A DNA stretch of 64,000 nt from Comamonas sp. B21-038. GTDB lineage: Bacteria; Pseudomonadota; Gammaproteobacteria; Burkholderiales; Burkholderiaceae_C. Where the stretch lies: assembly GCF_022387135.1 (NCBI RefSeq), contig NZ_CP092462.1, positions 2,232,001-2,296,000 on the forward strand, written 5' to 3'. A program made the position numbers and the translations under genes. Positions 43,825-52,187 of this stretch are shown here, in pieces. The notes under the pieces are model-generated. The model searched no databases. It saw nothing but the letters and a program-made list of their open reading frames with translations, and was not told where the DNA came from. Position 1 is the first letter of the stretch; each line of letters opens with the position of its first letter.

Positions 43825-45275
43825 AGCGTCTGAGCCTTCGCCTTTCCACCCTCGCCGCCGCGCTGCTGCTGGCCGGCTGCGCCAGCGTCTCGCCCGATGG
43901 GCTGCGCAGCGATGTTGCCCAGCGGCTGCAAGGGCGCCTGCCCGACCAGGCCCAACTGCCCGCCCCCGATGCACAGGGCCAGCAATCGGCGCAGATGCAG
44001 ATCGACGCCTGGCTGCAGCAACCGGTCGATGCGGACACCGCCGTGCGCATCGCGCTGCTGAACAATCCCGGTCTGCAGGCACAGCTGGCGCAACTGGGCA
44101 TTGCCGATGCCCAGCGCGTGCAGGCCATCACCCTGCCCAACCCCAGTCTGACCTTGGGCTGGTTTCGCAATGGCCATGAGCGGGAGCTTGAACGCAAGCT
44201 GGGCTTTGGCCTGGTCGATCTGCTGACCCTGCCCTGGCGCAGCCGCTGGCAAGGCTGGCAGATGGAGCAGGCCACGTTGGAAGCGGCGCAGCAAACCTTG
44301 CTGCTTGCGGCCGACACGCGCCGCGCCTGGCTCAACGCCGTGGCCGCCGAGCAAGCTCTGGCTGCCCATACCCGCATGCACGAGGCAGCCGCACTGGGCG
44401 GCGAGCTGGCCCGGCGCATGGCGGCGGTGGGCAATTTCAGCAAACTGGACCAGGCACGCGAGCTGGCCCAGCAGCAGCAAGCCGCTGCGCAACTGGCGCG
44501 GGCCGCGCTGGCCGCGCAACAGGCGCGTGAGCAACTGGCCCAGCGCATGGGCCTGTGGGGCCAGCAGCTGGATTTTGTGCTGCCCCAGGCGCTGCCACCA
44601 TTGCCCAAAGCGGCCAGCGAGCTGCGCAGCGGTGACGATGCCGAGGCCACGGCGCTGCGCGAGCGCCTGGACCTGGGCGCGCTGCGCCGCAACCTGGAGG
44701 TCAGCGCCGACCGCCAGGGCTGGGCCACCCTCGGCGCGGTGTTTGGCGATATTGGCGCCACCTACAGCCGCACTACCAGCACCGAGCGGGACAGCGGCCA
44801 CCAGGACCGCACGCGGGGCTGGGAGCTGGATGTGCCGTTGCCGCTGTTCGACTGGGGGTCAGCGGCCAGCAGCATGGCGCGCCACCAGGTGCAGGCCAAT
44901 GCGGCGCAGCTGCGTGAAAGCGCCATCCGGGCGCGCAGCGAGGCCCGCAGCAGCTGGCGCGCCTACCGTACTGCCTGGGATCTGGCCCACCAGCAGCAGA
45001 CCGAAGTGCTGCCCCTGGCCCAGCTGGTGCAGGAAGAAACCATCTACCGCTACAACGGCATGTTTGTCAGCGTCTGGCAGCTGCTGGCCCAGGCCCGCAG
45101 CACCACGCAGGCGGTGCTGACGGCGACCGAGGCGCAGCGCGACTTCTGGCTCGCCGAGACCGATCTGCAACTGGCGCTCAGCGGCACATCGCCGCAAGCG
45201 GCAGGCGCCAATGCGCGCGCTGCCCGCAACACTGCAGCACCTGCCGCTCCCGCAACCGAACCCCAAGGCCACTGA
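43821..45275 (+). CDS. TolC-family outer membrane lipoprotein
   Basis: 484 residues. Signal peptide with lipobox LLLAGCAS, so acylation at the Cys near residue 21. Two OEP repeats of long helices: DAQRVQAITLPNPSLTLGWF region, then RARSEARSSWRAYRTAWDL. Length and repeats fit CusC/NodT-type channels. An inner-membrane CusA and periplasmic CusB are not in the window, although copper genes continue downstream, so its partner pump must be elsewhere or a different exporter is used. Confidence 0.85.
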   Translation: MKRLSLRLSTLAAALLLAGCASVSPDGLRSDVAQRLQGRLPDQAQLPAPDAQGQQSAQMQIDAWLQQPVDADTAVRIALLNNPGLQAQLAQLGIADAQRVQAITLPNPSLTLGWFRNGHERELERKLGFGLVDLLTLPWRSRWQGWQMEQATLEAAQQTLLLAADTRRAWLNAVAAEQALAAHTRMHEAAALGGELARRMAAVGNFSKLDQARELAQQQQAAAQLARAALAAQQAREQLAQRMGLWGQQLDFVLPQALPPLPKAASELRSGDDAEATALRERLDLGALRRNLEVSADRQGWATLGAVFGDIGATYSRTTSTERDSGHQDRTRGWELDVPLPLFDWGSAASSMARHQVQANAAQLRESAIRARSEARSSWRAYRTAWDLAHQQQTEVLPLAQLVQEETIYRYNGMFVSVWQLLAQARSTTQAVLTATEAQRDFWLAETDLQLALSGTSPQAAGANARAARNTAAPAAPATEPQGH

Positions 45276-45276
45276 T

Positions 45277-46662
45277 ATGCAACGCCGTCAATTCTTCTCC
45301 GGCGCCGCCTCGGCCGTGGCGGCTGCCGCCGTCAGCCCGGTAGCCATGGCTGCCCTGCCCGAGCCCGTCATCCAGACCAGCGCTGATACCGCCGCGCCGC
45401 TGGCGCCGCCCAATGGCCGGCCTTATCAGCCGGTGGTCACCCTCAACGGCTGGACGCTGCCCTGGCGCATGAACGCTGGTGTCAAGGAGTTCCACCTGGT
45501 GGCCGAGGCCGTGGTGCGCGAGGTGGCACCGGGCTTTTTTGTCAACATGTGGGGCTACAACGGCCAGTCACCCGGCCCCACGATCGAGGTGGTCGAAGGT
45601 GACCGGGTGCGCATCTTCGTCACCAACCGCCTGCCCGAAGCCACGACCGTGCACTGGCATGGCCAGCGCCTGCCCAATGGCATGGACGGCGTGGGCGGGC
45701 TCAACCAGCCCCACATCCCGCCTGGCAAGACCTTTGTCTATGAGTTCGATGCGCGCCGCCCCGGCACCTTCATGTACCACCCGCATTCGGACGAGATGGT
45801 GCAGATGGCCATGGGCATGATGGGCCTGTGGATCACCCACCCCAAGGGCCGCCACCCGCAGATTGCCGATGTGGCGCGCGACTACGCCTTCCTGCTCAGC
45901 GCCTATGCGGTGGAGCCCGGCGCGATGACACCCCGCGTGGCCGAGATGACGGACTTCAACATCTGGACCTTCAACAGCCGCGCCTTTCCCGCCATCACGC
46001 CACTGGTGGCCGGCCTGGGCGAGCGCGTGCGCATCCGCGTGGGCAACCTCACGATGACCAACCACCCGATCCATATCCATGGCCATGAGTTTGAGGTGAC
46101 CGGCACCGATGGCGGCCCGGTGCCGCGCAGCGCGCGCTGGCCCGAGGTGACCACCGATGTGGCCGTGGGCCAGATGCGCCAGATCGAGCTGATCGCCGAC
46201 GAGCCCGGCGACTGGGCCTTTCACTGCCACAAGAGCCACCACACCATGGGTGCGATGGGCCACGATGTGCCAACCATGATCGGCGTGGAGCACCAAGGCC
46301 TGGTCGGCAAGATCCAGAAGATCGTGCCCGACTACATGCTGATGGGCGAGCGCGGCATGGGCGATATGGGTGCCATGCAGATGCCGCTGCCCGACAACAC
46401 CTTCCCGATGATGACCGGCAAGGGCCCCTTCGGCAATATCGAGATGGGCGGCATGTTCACCAGCTTCAAGGTGCGCAAAGGGCTGGCCGCGCAGGACTAC
46501 CGCGACCCGGGCTGGTATGCGCAGCCTCCAGGCACCGTGGCCTATGAATGGCAAGGCGCGCCGCTGGACGCGCAGGCGCCACGCCAGACCCTGCCCGGCA
46601 CGGCGCCCGGTGCGCCCAGCGTCCACAAGCCCGCCGCTGGCAGCGGCCATGCCAACCACTGA
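45277..46662 (+). CDS. Multicopper oxidase, periplasmic, Met-rich
   Basis: 461 residues starting one base after the TolC gene. A twin-arginine-like start, QRRQFFSGAASAV, is followed by a signal peptide. All four copper-ligand blocks are present: TVHWHGQRLPNG, FMYHPHSDEMVQ, HPIHIHGHEFEV and FHCHKSHHTMGAMGHD with the T1 His-Cys-His. An insertion rich in Met (MLMGERGMGDMGAMQMPLPD), as in CueO/CopA-type cuprous oxidases, lies near the end, and a second Met-rich run follows. It probably oxidises Cu(I) in the periplasm. Confidence 0.9.
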   Translation: MQRRQFFSGAASAVAAAAVSPVAMAALPEPVIQTSADTAAPLAPPNGRPYQPVVTLNGWTLPWRMNAGVKEFHLVAEAVVREVAPGFFVNMWGYNGQSPGPTIEVVEGDRVRIFVTNRLPEATTVHWHGQRLPNGMDGVGGLNQPHIPPGKTFVYEFDARRPGTFMYHPHSDEMVQMAMGMMGLWITHPKGRHPQIADVARDYAFLLSAYAVEPGAMTPRVAEMTDFNIWTFNSRAFPAITPLVAGLGERVRIRVGNLTMTNHPIHIHGHEFEVTGTDGGPVPRSARWPEVTTDVAVGQMRQIELIADEPGDWAFHCHKSHHTMGAMGHDVPTMIGVEHQGLVGKIQKIVPDYMLMGERGMGDMGAMQMPLPDNTFPMMTGKGPFGNIEMGGMFTSFKVRKGLAAQDYRDPGWYAQPPGTVAYEWQGAPLDAQAPRQTLPGTAPGAPSVHKPAAGSGHANH

Positions 46663-46678
46663 ACCCCGGAGTGACCCT

Positions 46679-47182
46679 ATGAAAACTATTTCACACCTGC
46701 TGGCATGCACCCTGCTGGCCAGCGCCAGCAACGCCTTTGCACACGGCAATGAAAGCCACGCCACTGCACCCACAGAGGCAGCATCCCACACCGCACCCCC
46801 GGTACAAAAGGACTGGGGCATTGCCGGCGATGCCAGGCAGGCCAGCCGCAGCATCGATCTGAACATGGGTGATGACATGCGCTTCTCGCCCGCGCACTTC
46901 AGCGTCAAAAAGGGCGAAACCCTGCGCCTACGCGTCATCAACAAGGGCCAGGTGATGCACGAAGTGGTGCTGGGCACCAAGGCCTCGCTCGCGCAGCACG
47001 CGCAAATGATGCTGAAGTACCCCGGCATGGAGCATGCCGAGCCCTACATGGCCCATGTGGCGCCGCAAAAAAGCGAGGACCTGGTCTGGCACTTCAACCG
47101 CGCCGGCAGTTTTGACTTTGCCTGCCTGATCCCCGGCCACTACCAGGCGGGGATGACGGGCACCTTCACGGTAACGGAATGA
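46679..47182 (+). CDS. Periplasmic cupredoxin-domain protein
   Basis: 167 residues from ATG 46679. Signal peptide ending near FAHG. The cupredoxin fold is seen in MRFSPAHFSVKKGETLRLRV, VINKGQVMHEVVLG (copper-ligand His) and FDFACLIPGHYQAGMTGTF, giving the type 1 set of Cys, His and Met. Many copper-resistance operons carry such a protein downstream of the multicopper oxidase. Likely copper transfer or electron transfer in the periplasm. It ends four bases into the next reading frame region (ATGA-type overlap with ATG 47179). Confidence 0.85.
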   Translation: MKTISHLLACTLLASASNAFAHGNESHATAPTEAASHTAPPVQKDWGIAGDARQASRSIDLNMGDDMRFSPAHFSVKKGETLRLRVINKGQVMHEVVLGTKASLAQHAQMMLKYPGMEHAEPYMAHVAPQKSEDLVWHFNRAGSFDFACLIPGHYQAGMTGTFTVTE

Positions 47183-47208
47183 CGATGAACCACAGCCAGG
47201 AGCCCACG

Positions 47209-47715
47209 ATGCGCAACCCCCATGCCTATAACCGCCGCCGCACCCTGCAGATGCTGGCAGCCGGTCTGGCCACTGCCGCAGCCACCGGCCAAGCCGCGCT
47301 GGCGGCCCAGCCAGCACCCACCCCCATCGAAGTCTGGAAAGACCCGAACTGCGGCTGCTGCAAGGACTGGATCGCGCTGATGGAACAAGCCGGCTTTAGC
47401 GCCAAGGTCCACGACAGCGGCAACAACGCCGTGCGCGCCCAGCTGGGCCTGCCTGCACGCCTGGGCTCCTGCCACACCGCGCTGGTAGGCGGTTACCTGG
47501 TGGAAGGCCATGTACCACCTGCCGATGTGCGCAAGCTGCTGCAGCAAAAGCCCAAGGCGCTGGGCATTGCGGTGCCCGGCATGCCCATCGGCAGCCCCGG
47601 CATGGACGGCCCCGCCTACGGCGGCCGCAAAGACCCGTTCGATGTGCTGCTGGTCACCAGGACTGGCGCGGGCAGCGACGTCACCACCCGCGTTTTCAGC
47701 GCCTACCGCGACTGA
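47209..47715 (+). CDS. DUF411 periplasmic protein (copper-operon type)
   Basis: 168 residues from ATG 47209, seven bases after AGGAG; in-frame ATG 47179 and 47185 are alternatives. RRRTLQMLAAG gives a twin-arginine-like signal. The DUF411 core is EVWKDPNCGCCKDWIALMEQ, with CGCC as probable metal or thiol site, plus LGSCHTALVGGYLVEGHV and PPADVRKLL. DUF411 proteins recur in copper and heavy-metal operons and resemble thioredoxin-fold or metal-binding proteins; biochemical function is not established. Confidence 0.85.
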   Translation: MRNPHAYNRRRTLQMLAAGLATAAATGQAALAAQPAPTPIEVWKDPNCGCCKDWIALMEQAGFSAKVHDSGNNAVRAQLGLPARLGSCHTALVGGYLVEGHVPPADVRKLLQQKPKALGIAVPGMPIGSPGMDGPAYGGRKDPFDVLLVTRTGAGSDVTTRVFSAYRD

Positions 47716-47753
47716 GCGCGCGGATCTTTTTGCATTGACATTTGGAGCATCAC

Positions 47754-48140
47754 ATGAACCACACCACCACCACCCTGGCCGCGTTGACCCTGGCTTGCAG
47801 CCTGCTGAGCCCGGCTCTGGCCCAGAACCACGCCGACCACGCCAGCCATGGCGGGGCTGCACCGGCTGCGGCCGCAGCACCGGCATCCTCACCCATGGCA
47901 GCCACAGCCGCCGATGCGGTGATGACCGCAGGCGAGATCACCCGCGTGGACAAGCGCGGCAGCAAGCTGACCATTCGCCATGCAGAGATCAAGAACCTGG
48001 ACATGCCGCCGATGACCATGGTGTTCGGGCTCAAGGACGCCACGCAAATAGCGCAGTTCAACGCGGGCGACAAGGTGCGCTTTCATGTGCAGGATGAAGG
48101 CGGCAGCCTGACCATCACCCGCATTGAGCGAACCCAGTAA
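47754..48140 (+). CDS. CusF/CopK-like periplasmic copper-binding protein
   Basis: 128 residues from ATG 47754, with TTTGGAGCATCAC upstream. Signal peptide ending near ALAQ. The CusF-type OB-fold is visible: GEITRVDKRGSKLTIRHAEI, then KNLDMPPMTMVFGLKD with the Met/His/Trp-like metal residues (MPPMTM), and KVRFHVQDEGGSLTI. Binds Cu(I)/Ag(I) and normally delivers it to CusB. Last gene of the copper operon; the downstream gene begins 70 bp further. Confidence 0.87.
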   Translation: MNHTTTTLAALTLACSLLSPALAQNHADHASHGGAAPAAAAAPASSPMAATAADAVMTAGEITRVDKRGSKLTIRHAEIKNLDMPPMTMVFGLKDATQIAQFNAGDKVRFHVQDEGGSLTITRIERTQ

Positions 48141-48209
48141 TCGCCGCACACCCCAAATCAAGCCAGATCTGGGGCCGGCATGCGCTGCCAGCACCTACAC
48201 TGTGCAGCC

Positions 48210-49427
48210 ATGCAAAGCCTACAAGCCCTTCAAGAGCAGCTGCACAGCGGTGCGCTGCGCGGAGCCCGCCAGATCACGCTGACTGCGGATCTGCGCGAGT
48301 TTCCACGCGAGCTTTTTGCGCTCGCAGACACCCTCGAAATGCTCGACCTCAGCGGCAACCAGCTCTCCAGCCTGCCCGATGACCTGACCCGTTTTAGCCA
48401 GTTGCGGGTGCTGTTTGCGTCGAACAACCCGTTCACCGAACTGCCGCGCGTGCTGGGCCGCATGCCCCGGCTGGAGATGGTGGGCTTCAAGGCCTGCCAG
48501 ATCCGCACGGTGACGGCCGACAGCCTGCCGCCGCAGTTGCGCTGGCTGATCCTGACCGACAACCAGATCACGGAGTTGCCCGATACCCTGGGCGAGCGCC
48601 CCCGCCTGCAAAAGCTGATGCTGGCCTGCAACCAGCTGCAGAGCCTGCCAAGCGGCCTGGCCCACAGCCCCCGGCTGGAGCTGCTGCGGCTGGCCGGCAA
48701 CCGCTTTGCCGCACTGCCGCCCGAAGTGCTGGCCATGCCAGCGCTGGCCTGGCTGGCGATGGCCGGCAACCCGATGACCTTGCACAGTGAGCAGCAGGTG
48801 CTGCAGGCCAACGCGGCAGCGGCTTGGCGCGGTGACGATCTACAACGGCAGGAGCTGCTGGGCCAGGGCGCCAGCGGCCACATCTACCGCGCCAGCGCTG
48901 TGGATGGTGGGCCCGATGTAGCGCTTAAAGTGTTCAAGGCGGGGCAGACCAGCGACGGCACGCCCCAATCAGAAATGGCGGCGGGTCTGGCAGCGGGACA
49001 GCACCCACATTTGCTGACACCGCTGGCGATTTTGCAGGCGGATGTGCATGCCAGCTCACAAGAACTGGCGATGGTATTGCCATTGCTGCCGCCCGGCCTG
49101 CAACCGCTGGCGGGCCCCCCCAGCCTGGCCAGCTGCACACGTGATGTCTATGCCGATGGTGCCCGGTTTTCTGCGGCTGCCGCGCAGCGCATGCTGGCGC
49201 AAGTGCGCAGCGCCGTCGCGCATCTGCATGGCCACGGCATGTTGCATGGTGACCTGTATGCCCACAATATCTTGTGGAACCCAGCCACCGGCGATGCGGT
49301 GCTGAGCGACCTGGGGGCGGCATCGATGCTGGGCGAGCTGCCGGCGGCGCAGCGCCTGCAGCTGCAGCAGATGGAGCTGCGCGCGCTGCAGCATCTGGAA
49401 GCCGAGGTGCAGGCGCGGACGCACTGA
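48210..49427 (+). CDS. Leucine-rich repeat protein fused to a protein kinase-like domain
   Basis: 405 residues from ATG 48210. Residues ~15-210 contain about seven LRR units of the SDS22/ribonuclease-like type (LEMLDLSGNQLSSLPDDL, LRWLILTDNQITELPDTL, LELLRLAGNRFAALPPEV). Residues ~218-405 form a kinase: P-loop GQGASGHIYRA, VALKVFK lysine, HGMLHGDLYAHNILW catalytic loop with Asp and Asn, and the DLG version (VLSDLGAAS) of DFG. The regular HRD is HGD, and the C-lobe is short. A soluble eukaryotic-like Ser/Thr kinase is likely. No signal peptide. Fusion order (LRR before kinase) is less common in bacteria than the reverse. Confidence 0.82.
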   Translation: MQSLQALQEQLHSGALRGARQITLTADLREFPRELFALADTLEMLDLSGNQLSSLPDDLTRFSQLRVLFASNNPFTELPRVLGRMPRLEMVGFKACQIRTVTADSLPPQLRWLILTDNQITELPDTLGERPRLQKLMLACNQLQSLPSGLAHSPRLELLRLAGNRFAALPPEVLAMPALAWLAMAGNPMTLHSEQQVLQANAAAAWRGDDLQRQELLGQGASGHIYRASAVDGGPDVALKVFKAGQTSDGTPQSEMAAGLAAGQHPHLLTPLAILQADVHASSQELAMVLPLLPPGLQPLAGPPSLASCTRDVYADGARFSAAAAQRMLAQVRSAVAHLHGHGMLHGDLYAHNILWNPATGDAVLSDLGAASMLGELPAAQRLQLQQMELRALQHLEAEVQARTH

Positions 49428-49428
49428 C

Positions 49429-49450
49429 TGCGCCCGGCGCGCCGGGCGCA
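49429..49450. terminator. Perfect GC-rich inverted repeat between convergent genes
   Basis: TGCGCCCGGC-GC-GCCGGGCGCA: 10-bp arms with a 2-base centre, located between the stop of the kinase gene and the convergent stop of metQ. It can fold in RNA from either strand. There is no clear T-run, so it may act as a weak bidirectional terminator. Confidence 0.5.
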
Positions 49451-49464
49451 ACGGGCGCAATGCT

Positions 49465-50301
49465 TTACTTCAGGAAAGCAGGCTTGGCGTAGCCGGCGAA
49501 CTGGCTGTCCACCACGGCCTTGAACTCAGGCGAGCGGTAGGCGGCAGCCAGGTCCTGGGCCCAAGCGCTCTTTTCGTTGCCGGTCTTGACGGCGACCACG
49601 TTCAGGTACTGGTCGGGCGTATTCTCCAGCACCACGGCCTCACTCAGCTTCAGGCCCGAGGAGACGGCAAAGTTGCCGTTGACGACCACGTAATCGGCGT
49701 CTTCCAGCACACGCGGCAATTGGGCCGCATCCAGCGCCAAAAACTTGAGCTTGTGCGGGTTCGCGGCCAGGTCCAGCTCAGAGATACGGGCAGGGTTCAC
49801 ACCCTCCTTCACCTTGACCAGGCCTGCCTGCTGCAGCACCAGCAGTGCACGCGCCAGGTTGCTCGGGTCATTGGGCAAGGCCACCTTGGCACCGTTCTGG
49901 ATATCGGCCAGAGTCTTGTGCTTTTTGCTGTACACGCCCATCGGTGCCACCGGGCCTTGCACGATGGCCGTCAGCGCCAGTTTGCGGTCGGTGGTGAACT
50001 GGTCAAAGTAGGCGCGGTGCTGGAAGAAGTTTGCGTCCAGCGAGCCATCGGACAGCGCTAGGTTGGGCTGCACATAGTCGTTGAACTCGATGAGCTTGAT
50101 CTGGTAGCCCTTTTTCTCCAGCTGCGGCAGGATGCCTTTTTGCAGCAGGTCGTAGTTGGAGCCGGCGGTAGCGCCAATCTTCAGGCTCTTCTTGGCCGCA
50201 TCCTGGGCCATGGCAGGCAGAGACACAGCAGCGATCAGAGCAAGGGCAGCGCCAGCCATCACGGCACGGCGCCCAGCGGCGAAGGAAAAACGAGCGGACA
50301 T
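49465..50301 (-). CDS. metQ: MetQ/NlpA family methionine-binding protein
   Basis: 278 residues from ATG 50301. Export signal LALIAAVSLPAMAQ without a lipobox cysteine, so soluble rather than lipid-anchored. The family markers are KIGATAGSNYDLLQKGILPQ, KLIEFNDYVQPNLALSDG, the ligand-binding NFFQHRAYFDQF, and VALPNDPSNLARAL. It delivers D/L-methionine or a related ligand to MetNI, whose genes are not present here. Its upstream region (50302-50470) contains no recognised regulatory RNA. Confidence 0.88.
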   Translation of the reverse strand: MSARFSFAAGRRAVMAGAALALIAAVSLPAMAQDAAKKSLKIGATAGSNYDLLQKGILPQLEKKGYQIKLIEFNDYVQPNLALSDGSLDANFFQHRAYFDQFTTDRKLALTAIVQGPVAPMGVYSKKHKTLADIQNGAKVALPNDPSNLARALLVLQQAGLVKVKEGVNPARISELDLAANPHKLKFLALDAAQLPRVLEDADYVVVNGNFAVSSGLKLSEAVVLENTPDQYLNVVAVKTGNEKSAWAQDLAAAYRSPEFKAVVDSQFAGYAKPAFLK

Positions 50302-50475
50302 CAGAAACTCCGAGCAATCAGAAAACAGCTGCTGACCCGACAAAACATTTCAACGTTTTCTCGGTACCGCAGCAAAGCAGCGAGTATGAACCTGCATACT
50401 ACCTTTCACTCAGAAATTATCGAAATCAGCTCATTCCAAACGCATATATAGAGCTAATGTCTCAGAAGCATCCAG

Positions 50476-50507
50476 CAAAAAGCCGCCTGTCGCGAAAACA
50501 GGCGGCT
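50476..50507 (-). terminator. Rho-independent terminator of the 55-residue membrane protein gene
   Basis: On the minus strand the RNA reads AGCCGCCUGU (50507-50498), loop UUUCGCG, ACAGGCGGCU (50490-50481), then a U-run (50480-50477). The 10-bp stem is perfect and the T-run is directly adjacent. It lies 51 bp downstream of the small gene at 50558-50725, so it presumably ends that transcript before metQ. Confidence 0.85.
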
Positions 50508-50557
50508 CGTCATGAAACGGCCGGTGCCATCAGGCATCGACCGGAGCGCTTAAGAAT

Positions 50558-50725
50558 TCAGGGGCGGTCCCAGACCTGGATCATGCCTTGCAGCATATGC
50601 GCCAGAGAGTCTGCGGCCGCCGCCGTGGTGACGGGCCAGATCGTCAACATGAATGCCAGCAATACGGCCAGCACCAAGGCAATAAAAGAGGCTGCATCTA
50701 ACCAATGGCTGTGGTGGTGAAACAT
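50558..50725 (-). CDS. 55-residue single-pass membrane protein with His-rich start
   Basis: Starts MFHHHSHWLDAASF, followed by a 25-residue hydrophobic helix (IALVLAVLLAFMLTIWPVTT) and a short soluble tail ending QVWDRP. Strong ribosome site AAGGAGG, eight bases before ATG 50725. A perfect intrinsic terminator follows at 50476-50507, so this is a stand-alone transcription unit. No known family recognised. The cluster MFHHHSH could coordinate a metal, but that is speculation. Confidence 0.72.
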   Translation of the reverse strand: MFHHHSHWLDAASFIALVLAVLLAFMLTIWPVTTAAAADSLAHMLQGMIQVWDRP

Positions 50726-51404
50726 GGTGAACCTCCTTTCCACCGAGACGGGTACTGCTGAACAGAGGCCTCTGCCACCCCGACATGAGATGGGAACTGT
50801 GGAATGTCTCTATTGCACCATGGGGATTCCCCGGTGTCTGTCAGAAAAGTTCTGTGCTTGTACAGCGATTTCTTGAACACGGCGCCTCGGAAACGGGCTG
50901 ATAACCCCACAAGCAGCTTGGCACTTTTTGGGAGTCGATCTGCGCTTCAGAAGGCAGATCTACACAAGCCCTTAGTCCATCTCATCCGGTGCTATCTTTT
51001 TTGATATCAGGCGTCTGCCTGTCGGCATGCGTGGTGGTCGCCAGAGCCAGCATGTTGCCGCATGGTTAGGCGAACTTGCCGACATCTGTGCCTCAACATC
51101 TGGCAACCACGTGCAAAACACGGTCCCAAACCACGGCAGCGGTCACCGGCTGCGCCCCTCTGCCCCCCTGCACCGGGCCTGCGCTTGGTGCGACAATACG
51201 GCACCGCTCTGCAGGACGCCCGCAAGCCGCGTCCGTATGGGCTTTGCTACCCGTGACAGGCAGACCTGCCCACCCGCCGCGCGGCCACCACCGGCACAGG
51301 CGATGGGGTACTAAACCTGCCACCCTATCGCCCCTTGCGAAGGCGAGCACGTGTATTTTTTGAAACCAGCGGCAGCGGCTTGCGCCCTGCCTTGCAATGC
51401 TGAC
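50726..51404. other. Noncoding region upstream of the bioMNY genes
   Basis: About 680 bp containing the promoter of the small membrane protein and, at its far end, the leader of bioM. Open frames here have no ribosome site, motif or composition resembling real genes. I looked for a biotin operator (BirA or BioR type palindrome) and did not see a convincing match. Frames in the 51000-51300 part are long only because stop codons are rare at this base composition. Confidence 0.5.
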
Positions 51405-52187
51405 ATGACACCCTCCTTGGCCCACACCGTTTCCGTGGCAGACATCCGCCTGAGCGATGTGCACCTCAAGCGCGGTGCACAGACGGTGTTTCAGGGCCTC
51501 AACCTGCAGGTGACCGAGCGGCGCATCGGGCTGATCGGTGACAACGGTGCTGGCAAGACCAGCCTGTTCCGGCTGCTGTGCGGGCTGGAGCATGCCTACC
51601 AGGGCAGCGTGCAGGTCGCAGGATGCGATGTGCAACGCCAGCGCGAGCAACTGCCCGGCGTTGTCGGCCTGATGTTCCAGAACCCCGATGACCAGATCAT
51701 CTTCCCGACCGTGGAGGAGGAGCTGGGCCTGAGCCTGCAATACCGGGGCGTATCCCGCAAGGCAGCCATCGTGCAGGCACGGGATTTTTTGGCGGCGCGG
51801 GGCCTGGCAGACTGGGCGCCGCGCGCCGTCAGTGGCCTGAGCCAGGGCCAGCGCCAGCAGGTTTGTTTTTTGGCCATGCTGATGGCGGCTCCGCAGGTGA
51901 TGCTGCTCGACGAGCCTTTTGCCAGCCTGGATCTGCCTGGCCAGGCACGCCTGTCGCGTGAGCTGGATGCTGCACCCGCCCAGGTCATCATCTCCACCCA
52001 TGTGCTGGACCATGTGCGCCACTTTGAGCGCGTGCTGTGGCTGGACCATGGCCAAGTGCGTGGCGATGGCCCGGGGGCCGATGTTTGCGCGGCTTATGAG
52101 GCCGACGTGCAGGCACGCATGGGCCAGCCCCTGGATGCAGCAGCGGCAACAGCAGACGCTGCCCACAACCGACCAGGGGCGCAGTGA
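51405..52187 (+). CDS. bioM: Biotin ECF transporter ATPase
   Basis: 260 residues from ATG 51405. A GTG at 51351 has the better ribosome site (GAAGGCGAG) and would add 18 residues, so the start is uncertain. Walker A GDNGAGKTS, Q-loop MFQNPDDQIIFPTVEEEL (typical of ECF-type ATPases), signature LSQGQRQQ, Walker B VMLLDEPFASLD and switch His in STHVLDHVRHF are all intact. With bioN and bioY it forms the energy-coupling biotin importer of proteobacteria. Confidence 0.9.
   Translation: MTPSLAHTVSVADIRLSDVHLKRGAQTVFQGLNLQVTERRIGLIGDNGAGKTSLFRLLCGLEHAYQGSVQVAGCDVQRQREQLPGVVGLMFQNPDDQIIFPTVEEELGLSLQYRGVSRKAAIVQARDFLAARGLADWAPRAVSGLSQGQRQQVCFLAMLMAAPQVMLLDEPFASLDLPGQARLSRELDAAPAQVIISTHVLDHVRHFERVLWLDHGQVRGDGPGADVCAAYEADVQARMGQPLDAAAATADAAHNRPGAQ

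Noticed and set aside
50804-51004. Plus-strand frame upstream of bioM
   Set aside because: No ribosome site, no domain, and composition typical of noncoding DNA.
51007-51363. Several 60-95 codon frames on both strands
   Set aside because: Stop-poor GC-rich DNA; no motif or start signal.
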